Source of the DNA: Rurimicrobium sp040387755
GTDB taxonomy: Bacteria; Bacteroidota; Bacteroidia; Chitinophagales; Chitinophagaceae
Direction of reading: 5' to 3'
DNA: 64,000 bases
NCBI GenBank assembly: GCA_040387755.1
Contig: JAZKDB010000002.1
Span: forward strand, 186,001-250,000
Every line of letters starts with the position of its first letter. Within the stretch, counting starts at the first letter, position 1. This document shows, piece after piece, positions 51,587 through 60,388 of this stretch. The position numbers and the translations under genes were made by a program. Under the pieces are notes generated by a model. The model made no database searches and had not been told where the DNA came from. It saw only the letters and a program-made list of their open reading frames with translations.

Positions 51587-51634
51587 TGATTACATTAAAG
51601 GTTACTCATTAAACAGAAACAATAAAGAATAGAA

Positions 51635-52759
51635 CTAAAAAGAAACTGGAAACACATTGGATAAAACCACAGATTCATCCTGAGAAGTCTGCTTGAGCTG
51701 AACAGTATAGCTACCGGAAGCTAATGTAGTTTTAAACACCACATTCAATACTTCGTGATAATAAATCATCGTTTTATTAAGTGATACGAAATCGGCATAG
51801 GCTCTGCCGTCCCAATCACATATCGGAGTTCCTGTTGGCTTCAAAAACACTTCGCTGATAAAATCACCTGTTGTTGCATTGCGGATAATGAGTTTTCTTT
51901 CCCTTAATCGCATAGATACATTATAAAGGCTCTCCGGACAAACGCTCTCTGTCTCATGTGTGGCAAAAAAACCACTCAAAGTAACTACTCTGCAGGAAGT
52001 GGGGTCCGTTGTAAAAGAAGATATATAAATATCCCTGTTGGCAATACTAACATCACCCATTACAGCAAAATTTCTTTCCTTGTAGGACTTATAACCAATT
52101 AAAGGCAAATCACCTATGAAACAAGAAAACACCTTGTGATGCATATAAGGGGCGTTAGAAACGACCTCTCTTGGCATGAAAAAATATAATGTAGAATCAT
52201 CAATGATAGTTGCATCCACACTGAAAACATCAGTTGAATTATCTATTGATGTAAAAGATATCTTGATTGCAGATTCGTTACTAAAACCACCACCATAAAT
52301 AGTATGCTTTGCACTTTCAATAGAAAAAATCCCGTTATCATTATCGTGCAAATTGGCAGGACCATCAAAGAATTTTTCATAATTGATAAAATAGCTTTTG
52401 GTTTTGAAGGAATCTATTGCACTGTATCTGGTTTCTGCTCCTTTACTTAAGGCCACGCGAACATGATACATTGTTTTGGTAGCCAGACCCGAGAGTGGGA
52501 TATTGTTTTTATCTGTAAAAACCGCATCCTGCCAGGTAGTTTCAAAAGATTTCTTGTATTGAAATTTAGCCACAATATCCTTTTGTCCATGACTTTCAAC
52601 AAAAGACATTATGGCCTCATTGCCCATTACGCTTAGTTTATAGATTTTCGTTTCGGTTGCGAATCTTTGCAAGTCATCCTGAGTGTTTGGGTTATCCTTT
52701 TTACAGGAAATAATGACCATCAGAATGAGTAAGGGAAGGAATTTGAATATTCTTTTCAT
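51635..52759 (-). CDS. Secreted lipoprotein, function unknown
   Basis: 374 residues. The signal peptide ends in a lipobox (VIISCKKD, Cys19), anchoring the protein to a membrane. The rest is beta-rich: a fibronectin-III-like stretch (about 40-120, TKTMYHVRVALSKGAETRYSAIDSFKTK) and later Ig/IPT-like strands (LSGFFATHETESVCP, GSYTVQLKQTSQDESVVLS). I cannot name a function. Confidence 0.8.
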   Translation of the reverse strand: MKRIFKFLPLLILMVIISCKKDNPNTQDDLQRFATETKIYKLSVMGNEAIMSFVESHGQKDIVAKFQYKKSFETTWQDAVFTDKNNIPLSGLATKTMYHVRVALSKGAETRYSAIDSFKTKSYFINYEKFFDGPANLHDNDNGIFSIESAKHTIYGGGFSNESAIKISFTSIDNSTDVFSVDATIIDDSTLYFFMPREVVSNAPYMHHKVFSCFIGDLPLIGYKSYKERNFAVMGDVSIANRDIYISSFTTDPTSCRVVTLSGFFATHETESVCPESLYNVSMRLRERKLIIRNATTGDFISEVFLKPTGTPICDWDGRAYADFVSLNKTMIYYHEVLNVVFKTTLASGSYTVQLKQTSQDESVVLSNVFPVSF

Positions 52760-52798
52760 AGTAAAATTGAGTAAAGCAAATGTACTTATTAACGAACA

Positions 52799-52832
52799 AA
52801 AAAATGCCTCAGCTTTTACTGAGGCATTTTTT
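52799..52832 (-). terminator. Terminator of the sigma factor gene
   Basis: TGCCTCAG, a 6-base loop, CTGAGGCA, with T-runs on both strands. It lies about 20 bases beyond the sigma-factor stop and also before the lipoprotein gene. Confidence 0.82.
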
Positions 52833-52852
52833 GAAATATATCTTTATGGAAA

Positions 52853-53710
52853 TTACCCTAAGTAAACTTTCAAAGCATTACTGTAACGTGCTTTTTGAAG
52901 TCTTTTAATAGCGCGCTCTTTAATTTGACGGATACGCTCTTTGGTTAAATCGTACTTCTCGCCTATTTCCTCGATTGATGGTCCGGCTTCGCCTTCAAGG
53001 CCAAAGTATGCAGCTAATATCTCAGCTTCGCGGATACTCAATGATTTAAGAATACGGCGAATCTCAGCACGCAAAGAATCTTTCATTACGTCATCATCAG
53101 TATCGCTGCTACCTTCCAACAAATCACCCATTGCCACATCTTCTGCTTCGTGTACAGGAGCATCCAATGAAGTATGACGTGTATTGCTGGTAAAAATATT
53201 GGTAACTTCTGTTTCGCTCATCTCAAGGATGTTTGCTAATTCTTCAGTAGAAGGCTCGCGCTCATGCTCTTGTTCAAATGCAATAAATGCTTTGTTAGCT
53301 TTGTTATAAGTGCCAATTTTATTTTGAGGTAAACGCACCAAACGTCCTTGTTCGGCCAATGCCTGTAAAATAGACTGGCGAATCCACCAAACCGCGTAAG
53401 AGATAAATTTAAATCCTTTTGTTTCGTCAAAGCGCTGTGCAGCTTTAATCAATCCAAGATTTCCTTCATTAATCAAATCACTCAAAGAAAGACCCTGATG
53501 CTGATATTGTTTAGCTACCGAAACCACAAAACGCAAATTCGATTTAACCAATTTCTCCAAAGCCCATTGATCATTCATACGGATTTTTTGAGCCAAAGTA
53601 GTTTCCTCTTCAGGTGTAATCATCGATATTTTACTGATTTCCTGAAGATACTTTTCTACCGCCTGGGAGTCGCGATTGGTAATCTGGGTTGCAATCTTTA
53701 ATTGTCTCAT
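52853..53710 (-). CDS. rpoD: Primary sigma factor RpoD (Bacteroidota type)
   Basis: 285 residues from ATG 53710; the upstream in-frame codons are a lysine-rich leader. Regions 1.2, 2, 3 and 4 are present (SQAVEKYLQEISKISMITPEEE; DLINEGNLGLIKAAQRFDETKGFKFISYAVWWIRQSI; EIGEKYDLTKERIRQIKERAIKRL); region 1.1 is absent, as usual in this phylum. It recognises the TTTG/TAnnTTTG promoters seen across the window. Confidence 0.94.
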   Translation of the reverse strand: MRQLKIATQITNRDSQAVEKYLQEISKISMITPEEETTLAQKIRMNDQWALEKLVKSNLRFVVSVAKQYQHQGLSLSDLINEGNLGLIKAAQRFDETKGFKFISYAVWWIRQSILQALAEQGRLVRLPQNKIGTYNKANKAFIAFEQEHEREPSTEELANILEMSETEVTNIFTSNTRHTSLDAPVHEAEDVAMGDLLEGSSDTDDDVMKDSLRAEIRRILKSLSIREAEILAAYFGLEGEAGPSIEEIGEKYDLTKERIRQIKERAIKRLQKARYSNALKVYLG

Positions 53711-53997
53711 AGTTTTTTTAAATTTTTTCTTTTCCTGCCTCTGCAAAAAAAGATAGTTTAATACATAAACGTCAAAATATAGGCCATCGTTTGTTTGGGT
53801 ACAAAATTTTGCAGCAGATTAACACTATTGAGAACTTTTCGGGAAGTCTATTTCGTCTGTTAAACAGTAATCTTGCATTTTCTTGTTGACACAAAAAACA
53901 AAGAACATGGGTTTATTTTAACTAAGCACAAAAGTATATTCTGTATTTCAAAAATGCTACCTTTGCGACCATTAATAATTCAACTTTAACAAAGAAT
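53711..53997. other. Intergenic region between divergent rpoD and acyl-CoA dehydrogenase
   Basis: 287 bases without a gene. It contains the TACCTTTG -7 element of the dehydrogenase (53958-53965). I did not find an equally clear element for rpoD on the minus strand. Confidence 0.6.
53958..53965 (+). promoter_or_regulatory. -7 element of the glutaryl-CoA dehydrogenase gene
   Basis: TACCTTTG matches TAnnTTTG, 32 bases before the ATG at 53998. No strong -33 element is visible. Confidence 0.5.
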
Positions 53998-55176
53998 ATG
54001 TCACAAGACCTCTTTACGCACCCAGATTATTACCAATTAGACGAATTATTGACCGATGAACACAAATTGATTCGTGATACAGTACGTGCCTGGATCAAGA
54101 AAGAAGTCAGTCCCAATATAGAAAAATGGGCGCAGGATTGCGAATTCCCTAAACATTTAGTTCCTCAGATGGGCGATTTGGGTGTTTTTGGCCCGACAGT
54201 ACCTACCCAATATGGTGGAGGCGGTCTGGATTATATCAGTTATGGCCTGATGATGCAGGAAATTGAGCGTTGCGACAGCGGTATGCGCAGTACAGCCAGC
54301 GTACAAGGCAGCTTGGTTATGTTTCCGATTTATGCTTATGGCAGTGAAGAACAACGAAATAAATATTTACCAAAATTAGCTTCCGGCGAGTGGCTAGGTT
54401 GTTTTGGACTTACAGAGCCAGATAGCGGAAGCGATCCTGGTAGTATGCTCACCAATATCAAAGATGCAGGTGACCATGTTATCTTAAACGGAGCAAAAAT
54501 GTGGATTTCTAATGCGCCATATGCTCAGGTAGCGGTTGTTTGGGCAAAAGACGAAGCAGGTGATATACGCGGACTGATTGTTGAACGTGGAATGGAAGGT
54601 TTTACAACGCCCGAAATTCATGGAAAATGGAGTCTTCGCGCCAGCTGTACCGGAGAATTGGTATTTGACAATGTAAAAGTCCCCAAAGAGAATATTTTAC
54701 CTAATGTAAAAGGCCTTAAAGGTCCCTTAGGATGTTTGTCCAAAGCACGTTATGGTATTGCCTGGGGAGCCTTGGGCGCAGCGATGGATTGTTATGACTC
54801 TGCATTGCGCTACACTTTACAAAGAAGCCAGTTTGGCAAACAAATTGCTGGTTTTCAATTGCAACAAAAGAAACTGGCAGAAATGATTACTGAAATCACC
54901 AAAGGCCAGTTACTGGTTTGGCGCCTTGGAGTATTAATGAACGAAGGGCGTGCTACTCCGGCTCAGGTAAGTATGGCTAAACGCAATTCCTGTGAAATTG
55001 CCCTTAATATTTGCCGCGAGGCCAGACAAATGCATGGAGGAATGGGTATCACAGGTGAATACAGCATTATGCGCCACATGATGAACCTTGAGTCTGTAGT
55101 CACATACGAAGGCACACACGATATCCATTTACTGATTACCGGAATGGATGTAACAGGACTTAATGCTTTCAAATAG
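53998..55176 (+). CDS. gcdH: Glutaryl-CoA dehydrogenase (acyl-CoA dehydrogenase family)
   Basis: 392 residues of acyl-CoA dehydrogenase fold: GCFGLTEPDSGSDPGSM (FAD/substrate), LNGAKMWISNAP, GPLGCLSKARYGIAWGALGAA, RQMHGGMGITGEY and the catalytic-base region VTYEGTHDIHLLI. The pattern fits glutaryl-CoA dehydrogenases, which oxidise and decarboxylate glutaryl-CoA to crotonyl-CoA in lysine and tryptophan breakdown. No pathway partner is adjacent. Confidence 0.9.
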   Translation: MSQDLFTHPDYYQLDELLTDEHKLIRDTVRAWIKKEVSPNIEKWAQDCEFPKHLVPQMGDLGVFGPTVPTQYGGGGLDYISYGLMMQEIERCDSGMRSTASVQGSLVMFPIYAYGSEEQRNKYLPKLASGEWLGCFGLTEPDSGSDPGSMLTNIKDAGDHVILNGAKMWISNAPYAQVAVVWAKDEAGDIRGLIVERGMEGFTTPEIHGKWSLRASCTGELVFDNVKVPKENILPNVKGLKGPLGCLSKARYGIAWGALGAAMDCYDSALRYTLQRSQFGKQIAGFQLQQKKLAEMITEITKGQLLVWRLGVLMNEGRATPAQVSMAKRNSCEIALNICREARQMHGGMGITGEYSIMRHMMNLESVVTYEGTHDIHLLITGMDVTGLNAFK

Positions 55177-55196
55177 AACTATTTACTTAAATTAGA

Positions 55197-55226
55197 AAAG
55201 AGCCATTAATGTGGCTCTTTTTTTTG
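55197..55226 (+). terminator. Terminator after gcdH
   Basis: AAGAGCCA, a 6-base loop, TGGCTCTT and a T-run, about 20 bases after the stop. Confidence 0.8.
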
Positions 55227-55328
55227 TTTAGTAGTCGAAAGGAGATTCTTTAACATTAATTAGGGCCGAAATTAAATATGAAAAAGTTAATATTACATAA
55301 GTGACAAATTGCGTAAAAAGACTGATAG

Positions 55329-56297
55329 ATGAAAAAAAGATTAAATTGGAAAGGCATTTGGCCATTATTAAAAGACACTTTCGAAGGGCTTTCAGAAAAC
55401 CGGATTACAAAACTGAGTGCATCGTTAGCCTATTTTACCATCTTTTCTATGGGGCCACTTTTGGTCATGATTATCTGGCTGACAGGGGTATTCTTATCGC
55501 GGGAAGCAATCGAAGGTAAAGTTTATGCTGTATTGGTTGATTTTGTAGGAAGTGATACTGCTGCTCAACTTCAGGAAATAATTAAAAGTGCCTCAGTTGA
55601 TAATCAAGGCCTGATTGCAGGGATTATTGGATTAGTTACTTTGTTAATCGGCGCAACATCTGTTTTTGCAGAAATACAGGATTCAATCAATATTATTTGG
55701 GGACTTAAACCGAAACCTCGTAAAGGCTGGTTGAAATATCTCAAAAATCGCTTCCTTTCATTCTCTATTATCATTAGCTTAGGATTTCTATTATTGGTTT
55801 CTTTGGCTCTTTCGGCTTTAGTAGAGGCTATCAGCAATCAGCTTCAAAACTATTTCCCCGAAGTAACCATTGTCGTATTTTATATTATCAATCTCATATT
55901 AACAATCGGAATCAGTACTTTAATTTTTGCTACTATATTCAAAGTTTTGCCGGATGCCAAAATAAAATGGCAAGATGTTTTTATTGGAGCTGTAGTTACT
56001 GCAATATTATTTCTTATCGGTAAATTTGGAATTTCATTCTACATCTCAAAAACGAAGGTGGGCAGTACTTATGGTGCCGCCGGGTCTTTGGTAGTATTAC
56101 TTGTTTGGGTATACTACTCCTCTATAATTTTGTATTTAGGTGCAGAGTTCACAAAAGTCTACGCTATCCGTTATGGTTCTGCAATACACCCGAATGATTA
56201 TGCAGTATCTACACAAACAATAGAAATTGAAACTCAGGAAAGCACATTAAAGGACGAAAAAACTGTGATTATAGAAGAACCTGACAAAAAACAATAA
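55329..56297 (+). CDS. YihY/BrkB-family membrane protein
   Basis: 322 residues with six predicted helices and family signatures ASLAYFTIFSMGPLLVMII, GLIAGIIGLVTLLIGATSVFAEIQDSINIIW and GAAGSLVVLLVWVYYSSIILYLGAEFTKVY. A charged cytoplasmic tail follows (about 285-322). The family was once labelled RNase BN, but this is not supported; the function is unknown. Confidence 0.9.
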   Translation: MKKRLNWKGIWPLLKDTFEGLSENRITKLSASLAYFTIFSMGPLLVMIIWLTGVFLSREAIEGKVYAVLVDFVGSDTAAQLQEIIKSASVDNQGLIAGIIGLVTLLIGATSVFAEIQDSINIIWGLKPKPRKGWLKYLKNRFLSFSIIISLGFLLLVSLALSALVEAISNQLQNYFPEVTIVVFYIINLILTIGISTLIFATIFKVLPDAKIKWQDVFIGAVVTAILFLIGKFGISFYISKTKVGSTYGAAGSLVVLLVWVYYSSIILYLGAEFTKVYAIRYGSAIHPNDYAVSTQTIEIETQESTLKDEKTVIIEEPDKKQ

Positions 56298-56466
56298 CAA
56301 CTATTTTGTTTTCTCGCATTTTCTGCAGGCATAAAGGATTATTTATTGGAGCAGGCGGTGATGGTGCATATATACAAGTGTAATTTTTAAGGTAAACAAG
56401 CTTCTGTGGTTCTTAAAACATTGTTGACAGCAACCCTTTTCATACATTTAGCAAAACAAAGAATAA

Positions 56467-57054
56467 ATGAAAGAAACCAGTGTATTATTCCTGTTGTTTT
56501 GTCTGGCACTAAACCCACTTACATCGATGGCTCAGACAGACAATATCAGCATTATTCAAGGAGACAGCACTTATAAGCTTTCGCCACAAAGCCATAGTAT
56601 TCTTTTAGAAAGGAAACCCTTTGTAATCAGAACAAAGCTTATAAAGTATAAAGAAAAAAAACAGCAACACTATGCAATACAAATGGCCGTTCGAAATACC
56701 AATGCAGGCATGTGTCAGGCGGGGCAAATAATATCGGATGTTTCATATTTTGCTCCGGGAACCGGTCTGGCAACAGACAGCGAAGATAAATATCCTTTCC
56801 TTTTCATCAATAATGAAGCGCATCATTATTTTACCTATCAAAATAAGCGTAACAAAAGAGTGAATCCTGCTGAGATAGAAAATGGCTATGTGCTTGCCGA
56901 GATACCCGTTTCTGGCTTTCACTACAATGATAGTGATATCCAAATTGAGGGTTCAAACTTAACTGAATTATTCATTGATATTCTCATAAACAGAAATCTA
57001 AATCAATTAATTGATCAGGGAGAATTAACACAAATTCATCTTAGATTTCATTAA
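56467..57054 (+). CDS. Secreted hypothetical protein
   Basis: 195 residues with a signal peptide (1-22, ending SMAQ). The rest is beta-rich and polar (LLERKPFVIRTKLIKYKEKKQQHYAIQMAVRNTN; PVSGFHYNDSDIQIEGSNLTELFIDILINRN). I do not recognise the family. The near-consensus TACATTTA and a TTG lie upstream, suggesting its own promoter. Confidence 0.75.
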   Translation: MKETSVLFLLFCLALNPLTSMAQTDNISIIQGDSTYKLSPQSHSILLERKPFVIRTKLIKYKEKKQQHYAIQMAVRNTNAGMCQAGQIISDVSYFAPGTGLATDSEDKYPFLFINNEAHHYFTYQNKRNKRVNPAEIENGYVLAEIPVSGFHYNDSDIQIEGSNLTELFIDILINRNLNQLIDQGELTQIHLRFH

Positions 57055-57097
57055 ACGCCTACTTTTGCATTTAGAATTTTTCTTTTAATAAGGCTAA

Positions 57098-57514
57098 ATG
57101 AAAAGTATATTTACAAACAAGGCCGTTCTGCCCTCAAATGAAGAACTCAAAAACGCCTTAGGACTACAATACAAACACTGGCAGGTTTTGGCAGAATATT
57201 GTTTGGAGCTTTATCCAGATGCAAAATCGGCCTGGCATTACTCCGGAGATAAATATGGGTGGAGCTACCGAATCAGTGATAACAAAAGAGTAATACTATA
57301 CCTGTTGCCAAGGGACAATTTTTTTAAGGTTGCTTTTGTTTTTGGCCAAAAAGCAACAGATGAGATTTTAAAAAGCAAAATTGCAGAGGAAATAAAAAAA
57401 GAAATACTGGCAGCCAAAGTATATGCTGAAGGCAGAGGCATTCGTCTGGATATCAAAAATCCAGTAATGATTGAAGATATAAAAAATCTTATTTACCATA
57501 AAATCAATTATTAA
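57098..57514 (+). CDS. DUF3788-family protein
   Basis: 138 residues resembling the DUF3788 family: LKNALGLQYKHWQVLAEYCLELYPDAKSAWHYSGDKYGWSYR and VAFVFGQKATDEILKS. Members are small and widespread in Bacteroidota, and their function is unknown. The stop codon directly abuts the next ATG. Confidence 0.82.
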   Translation: MKSIFTNKAVLPSNEELKNALGLQYKHWQVLAEYCLELYPDAKSAWHYSGDKYGWSYRISDNKRVILYLLPRDNFFKVAFVFGQKATDEILKSKIAEEIKKEILAAKVYAEGRGIRLDIKNPVMIEDIKNLIYHKINY

Positions 57515-58087
57515 ATGAGTGTCAACCTTTCTGTATTTGAACAATTTCCTGTTTTAAAAACAAGCCGTCTATTACTTCGTGATATTCGGGTTTCGGATGC
57601 CGAACAAATATTCAGGATGCGATCAAGTGGTCGTGTCAATCAATTTATATCACGCAATAATATGGTTGATATTAATGCTTCTGTTCAACTTGCAGAAAAA
57701 ACTATTCTTGCATATCAGAACCGACAGGCAATAGGTTGGGCAGGAATATTGCGTGACAATAATGACATTATTGGTACATGTGGTTTTAATCAAATTGATT
57801 TTGCCAATTTACGTGCCGAAATTGGCGGTGAATTAAGTGTTGATTATTGGGGCAAAAATATTGCATTAGAAGCTGTAATAACGATTATACAATTTGGATT
57901 AGAGATAATGAATCTCCATAGTATTGAGGCAAAAGTGTCTCCTGAAAACAAAGGTGCCATTTTCCTGCTGGAGCATATTGGTTTCAAAAAAGAAGCCCAT
58001 TTTGTGGATAGAGTACTCTTCAATCAGCAATTCTCTGACATGGCTGTTTATACACTGATAAAAGGTAATGAAGACTATAATCATTAA
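57515..58087 (+). CDS. GNAT acetyltransferase (RimJ/RimL type)
   Basis: 190 residues of acetyltransferase fold: LKTSRLLLRDIRVSDAEQIFRMRSS at the start, IIGTCGFNQIDFANLRAEIGGELSVDYWGKNIALEAV with the acetyl-CoA site, and SPENKGAIFLLEHIGFKKEA. RimJ-like enzymes acetylate protein N-termini or small molecules. It directly follows DUF3788 and is probably cotranscribed. Confidence 0.9.
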   Translation: MSVNLSVFEQFPVLKTSRLLLRDIRVSDAEQIFRMRSSGRVNQFISRNNMVDINASVQLAEKTILAYQNRQAIGWAGILRDNNDIIGTCGFNQIDFANLRAEIGGELSVDYWGKNIALEAVITIIQFGLEIMNLHSIEAKVSPENKGAIFLLEHIGFKKEAHFVDRVLFNQQFSDMAVYTLIKGNEDYNH

Positions 58088-58201
58088 GTCGCAAAAACAC
58101 CGTCTTCAAGACATTCATAAATATTAATTGCTGAGTAAATTTTCACAATTTCTATTGGGTTCATTTTAAGTTGCTTTCAACAAATTGTTTTTCAGGCAAT
58201 A

Positions 58202-58275
58202 AGTATAGTTTATAGAAGTATACTGCTATACAATAGGTAAGTAGTATATATTGTATACTATTTTCTGTAGTTTTG
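58202..58275 (+). promoter_or_regulatory. yceI promoter with two dyads
   Basis: Two inverted repeats precede a TAGTTTTG -7 element (58268-58275): AGTATA-N11-TATACT (58202-58224) and TATACAATA-N13-TATTGTATA (58227-58257). The second is a 9-base perfect dyad immediately upstream of the -7 element, where a bound repressor would block polymerase. Confidence 0.65.
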
Positions 58276-58307
58276 CCATTCACAAAAATTTGAATCAAAC
58301 TATAATT

Positions 58308-58874
58308 ATGAAAAAACTAATTCTTATCTGCGGAACCGTACTTTTTGCTGCAACTGCAGCTAATGCTCAAACATGGTCATTAGACAAAGCACATGCAAAA
58401 TTAGGTTTTGCAATTACCCACATGAAAATTTCTGAAGTTGAAGGTGCTTTCAAGAACTTTGACGTAAAAGTAACCTCTTCAAAACCTGATTTTACAGATG
58501 CTGTAATTGAATTGACTGCTGATGTTAACAGCATCAATACTGATAACGATATGCGTGATGGTCATATTAAAGGTGCTGACTACTTTGATGCGGCCAAATA
58601 CCCAACCATGACTTTCAAAAGCACTTCTATCCAAAAAACAAGTGGAAATAATTATAAAGTTAGTGGAATTCTTACGCTGCATGGTGTAAGCAAACCAGTT
58701 GTATTGGCTGCAAAACTCAATGGTGTTGGTGAGAACCCAATGAGTAAAAAAACTATGGCTGGATTTAAAATCAGTGGAACAATCAAACGTTCGGTTTTTG
58801 GTGTTGGTGAAGAAAGTGCAATGTTGAGCGATGATGTTGCCCTAAATTCTAATATTGAATTGATGAAAAACTAA
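58308..58874 (+). CDS. YceI-family periplasmic lipid-binding protein
   Basis: 188 residues from ATG 58308, with a signal peptide (1-21, ending NAQ). The frame upstream to 58251 runs through the promoter and is rejected. The mature part is a YceI lipocalin-like barrel (WSLDKAHAKLGFAITHMKISEVEGAFKNFD, HIKGADYFDAAKYPTMTFKSTSI, LTLHGVSKPVVL, VFGVGEESAMLSDDVAL). Such proteins bind isoprenoid or amphiphilic molecules. The dyad-rich promoter suggests tight regulation. Confidence 0.93.
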   Translation: MKKLILICGTVLFAATAANAQTWSLDKAHAKLGFAITHMKISEVEGAFKNFDVKVTSSKPDFTDAVIELTADVNSINTDNDMRDGHIKGADYFDAAKYPTMTFKSTSIQKTSGNNYKVSGILTLHGVSKPVVLAAKLNGVGENPMSKKTMAGFKISGTIKRSVFGVGEESAMLSDDVALNSNIELMKN

Positions 58875-58891
58875 TCAAAAAAATAAGTTCC

Positions 58892-58931
58892 AAAATAAAG
58901 CCTGCAAATTTATTTGCAGGCTTTATTTTTA
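58892..58931 (+). terminator. Terminator of yceI
   Basis: A near-perfect long stem from AAAATAAAGCCTGCAAAT and its complement lies around a very short loop, with T5 at the end. It can also serve the convergent mltG. Confidence 0.85.
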
Positions 58932-58938
58932 GTAGTAA

Positions 58939-59982
58939 TTATTTAATTCCTCTGGCATTTAATGCTGTATGGTATTTTCGCGCATTAGCATTATGCTCTT
59001 GTAATGTTGATGCAAAATTGTGGTAACCGCTAAAGTCTTCCTTGGCACAAAAATACAGGTAGTTATTTCTGGGTGCATTTAATACTGCATTGATGCTCTT
59101 CTCTGACGGGGTGCAAATAGGTCCTGGAGGCAGGCCTTCTACTCTATATGTATTATACGGAGATTCAACACTGGTTTGCACACCGGTAATTCGCTTAATC
59201 ATAAAATCACCATATGCAAATCGTGCTGTTGGATCGGCCTGAAGTTTCATACCCTTCTTTAACCTGTTAATATATACACTTGCTATGGTTGGTCGCTCAT
59301 CATTCTTGTTTGATTCTTCCTCTACTATTGATGCAAGCGATATCACTTCCTGAGGTGTCAATGCCAGTTGACTTGCCTTGTTTTTACGTTCCTCTGTCCA
59401 AAAGGCTACATACTTTGCAGCTATTTTTCTAAATACTTTTTCAGCACTGCTGTTCCAATAAAACTCATACGTATCAGGCATAATAGCGCACATAACAGTA
59501 TTGGTATCAAGACCATATTGTGACAGGAAATTTGCGTCATTGAAAATGTGCTTCATAACATTAGAGTCGGCCTCCAATTGCTTACTGACTAAATGAATAA
59601 AATCGTCTTTTGTTCGTAACTTGGTAATCACCAATTTTACCGGACTTTGCTTGCCGGAACGCAATAAACGAACAATGTTATAATTGCTCATTCCCTTATC
59701 AATCTTATATTTTCCAGCAAGTATTTTATTATCCAAACCAGCATTTTTTGCCAACAAATCAAAACTGCTGATATTTTTGACAAAGCCTTGCTCCTTCAAG
59801 GTCAGTTTTACTTCATCATAGGTAGATCCTGTTCTGATATACAGAAATTCGTCCTGAGTGAATGCGCCGGTATTGGGCAGAAAAAATAAATAAAGACCAA
59901 TGGCAAAAAACAATGCAAATATTGCTGCCATTACTTTAAAAACTTTGCCTTTTGATTTTTTGCGTTTGGTACTTGTTGCCAT
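58939..59982 (-). CDS. mltG: Endolytic murein transglycosylase MltG
   Basis: 347 residues from ATG 59982; the longer frame to 60039 would precede the basic cytoplasmic end (MATSTKRKKSKGK) with unrelated residues. One membrane helix (about 15-37), a LysM-like domain, then the YceG catalytic domain with ASIVEEESNKNDERPTIASVYINRLKKGMKLQADPT and the catalytic Glu. It cleaves nascent glycan strands at the cytoplasmic membrane. Confidence 0.92.
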   Translation of the reverse strand: MATSTKRKKSKGKVFKVMAAIFALFFAIGLYLFFLPNTGAFTQDEFLYIRTGSTYDEVKLTLKEQGFVKNISSFDLLAKNAGLDNKILAGKYKIDKGMSNYNIVRLLRSGKQSPVKLVITKLRTKDDFIHLVSKQLEADSNVMKHIFNDANFLSQYGLDTNTVMCAIMPDTYEFYWNSSAEKVFRKIAAKYVAFWTEERKNKASQLALTPQEVISLASIVEEESNKNDERPTIASVYINRLKKGMKLQADPTARFAYGDFMIKRITGVQTSVESPYNTYRVEGLPPGPICTPSEKSINAVLNAPRNNYLYFCAKEDFSGYHNFASTLQEHNANARKYHTALNARGIK

Positions 59983-60040
59983 GGGTATTTCGTGAACTTG
60001 CAAGTTAAGGGATGAACAAACCAGATTTGCTATGGACATA

Positions 60041-60068
60041 AAAAAAACCGACCAAAAATGGTCGGCTT
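60041..60068 (-). terminator. Terminator of secG
   Basis: On the minus strand GCCGACCA, a short loop and TGGTCGG end in a long T-run, between secG and mltG. Confidence 0.75.
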
Positions 60069-60088
60069 GAAATAAAGTATATGTCCAA

Positions 60089-60388
60089 TTACTTTTTAGC
60101 AGGAGTTTGTTTTGGACTAGTTTGTTCAGTTGGCTGCTTTTTCGTTTCTTTTATTTTCTTAGGCTTTTCAAAGAACATAACAGAAACTATGCACAAAACA
60201 CCAATCAAACCCATAGCAGTCCAAGTACCTTTCTCCATTACATCTCCTGATTGTTTAACGCCCATTATCTGAGAACTCATACTACCAAAACTGCCGGACA
60301 AGCCACCACCTTTTGGATTTTGAACAAGAATGAAAAAAGCTAGAACTGCGCAAGTCAATAATATAACTACAGTGATAAGGGTGATCAT
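60089..60388 (-). CDS. secG: Preprotein translocase subunit SecG
   Basis: 99 residues with two membrane helices (about 3-22 and 56-73). The LVQNPKGGGLSGSFG linker between them is the SecG signature. The Lys/Gln-rich cytoplasmic tail is longer than usual. It is part of SecYEG. The start overlaps the end of the preceding TPR gene by four bases (ATGA). Confidence 0.93.
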   Translation of the reverse strand: MITLITVVILLTCAVLAFFILVQNPKGGGLSGSFGSMSSQIMGVKQSGDVMEKGTWTAMGLIGVLCIVSVMFFEKPKKIKETKKQPTEQTSPKQTPAKK

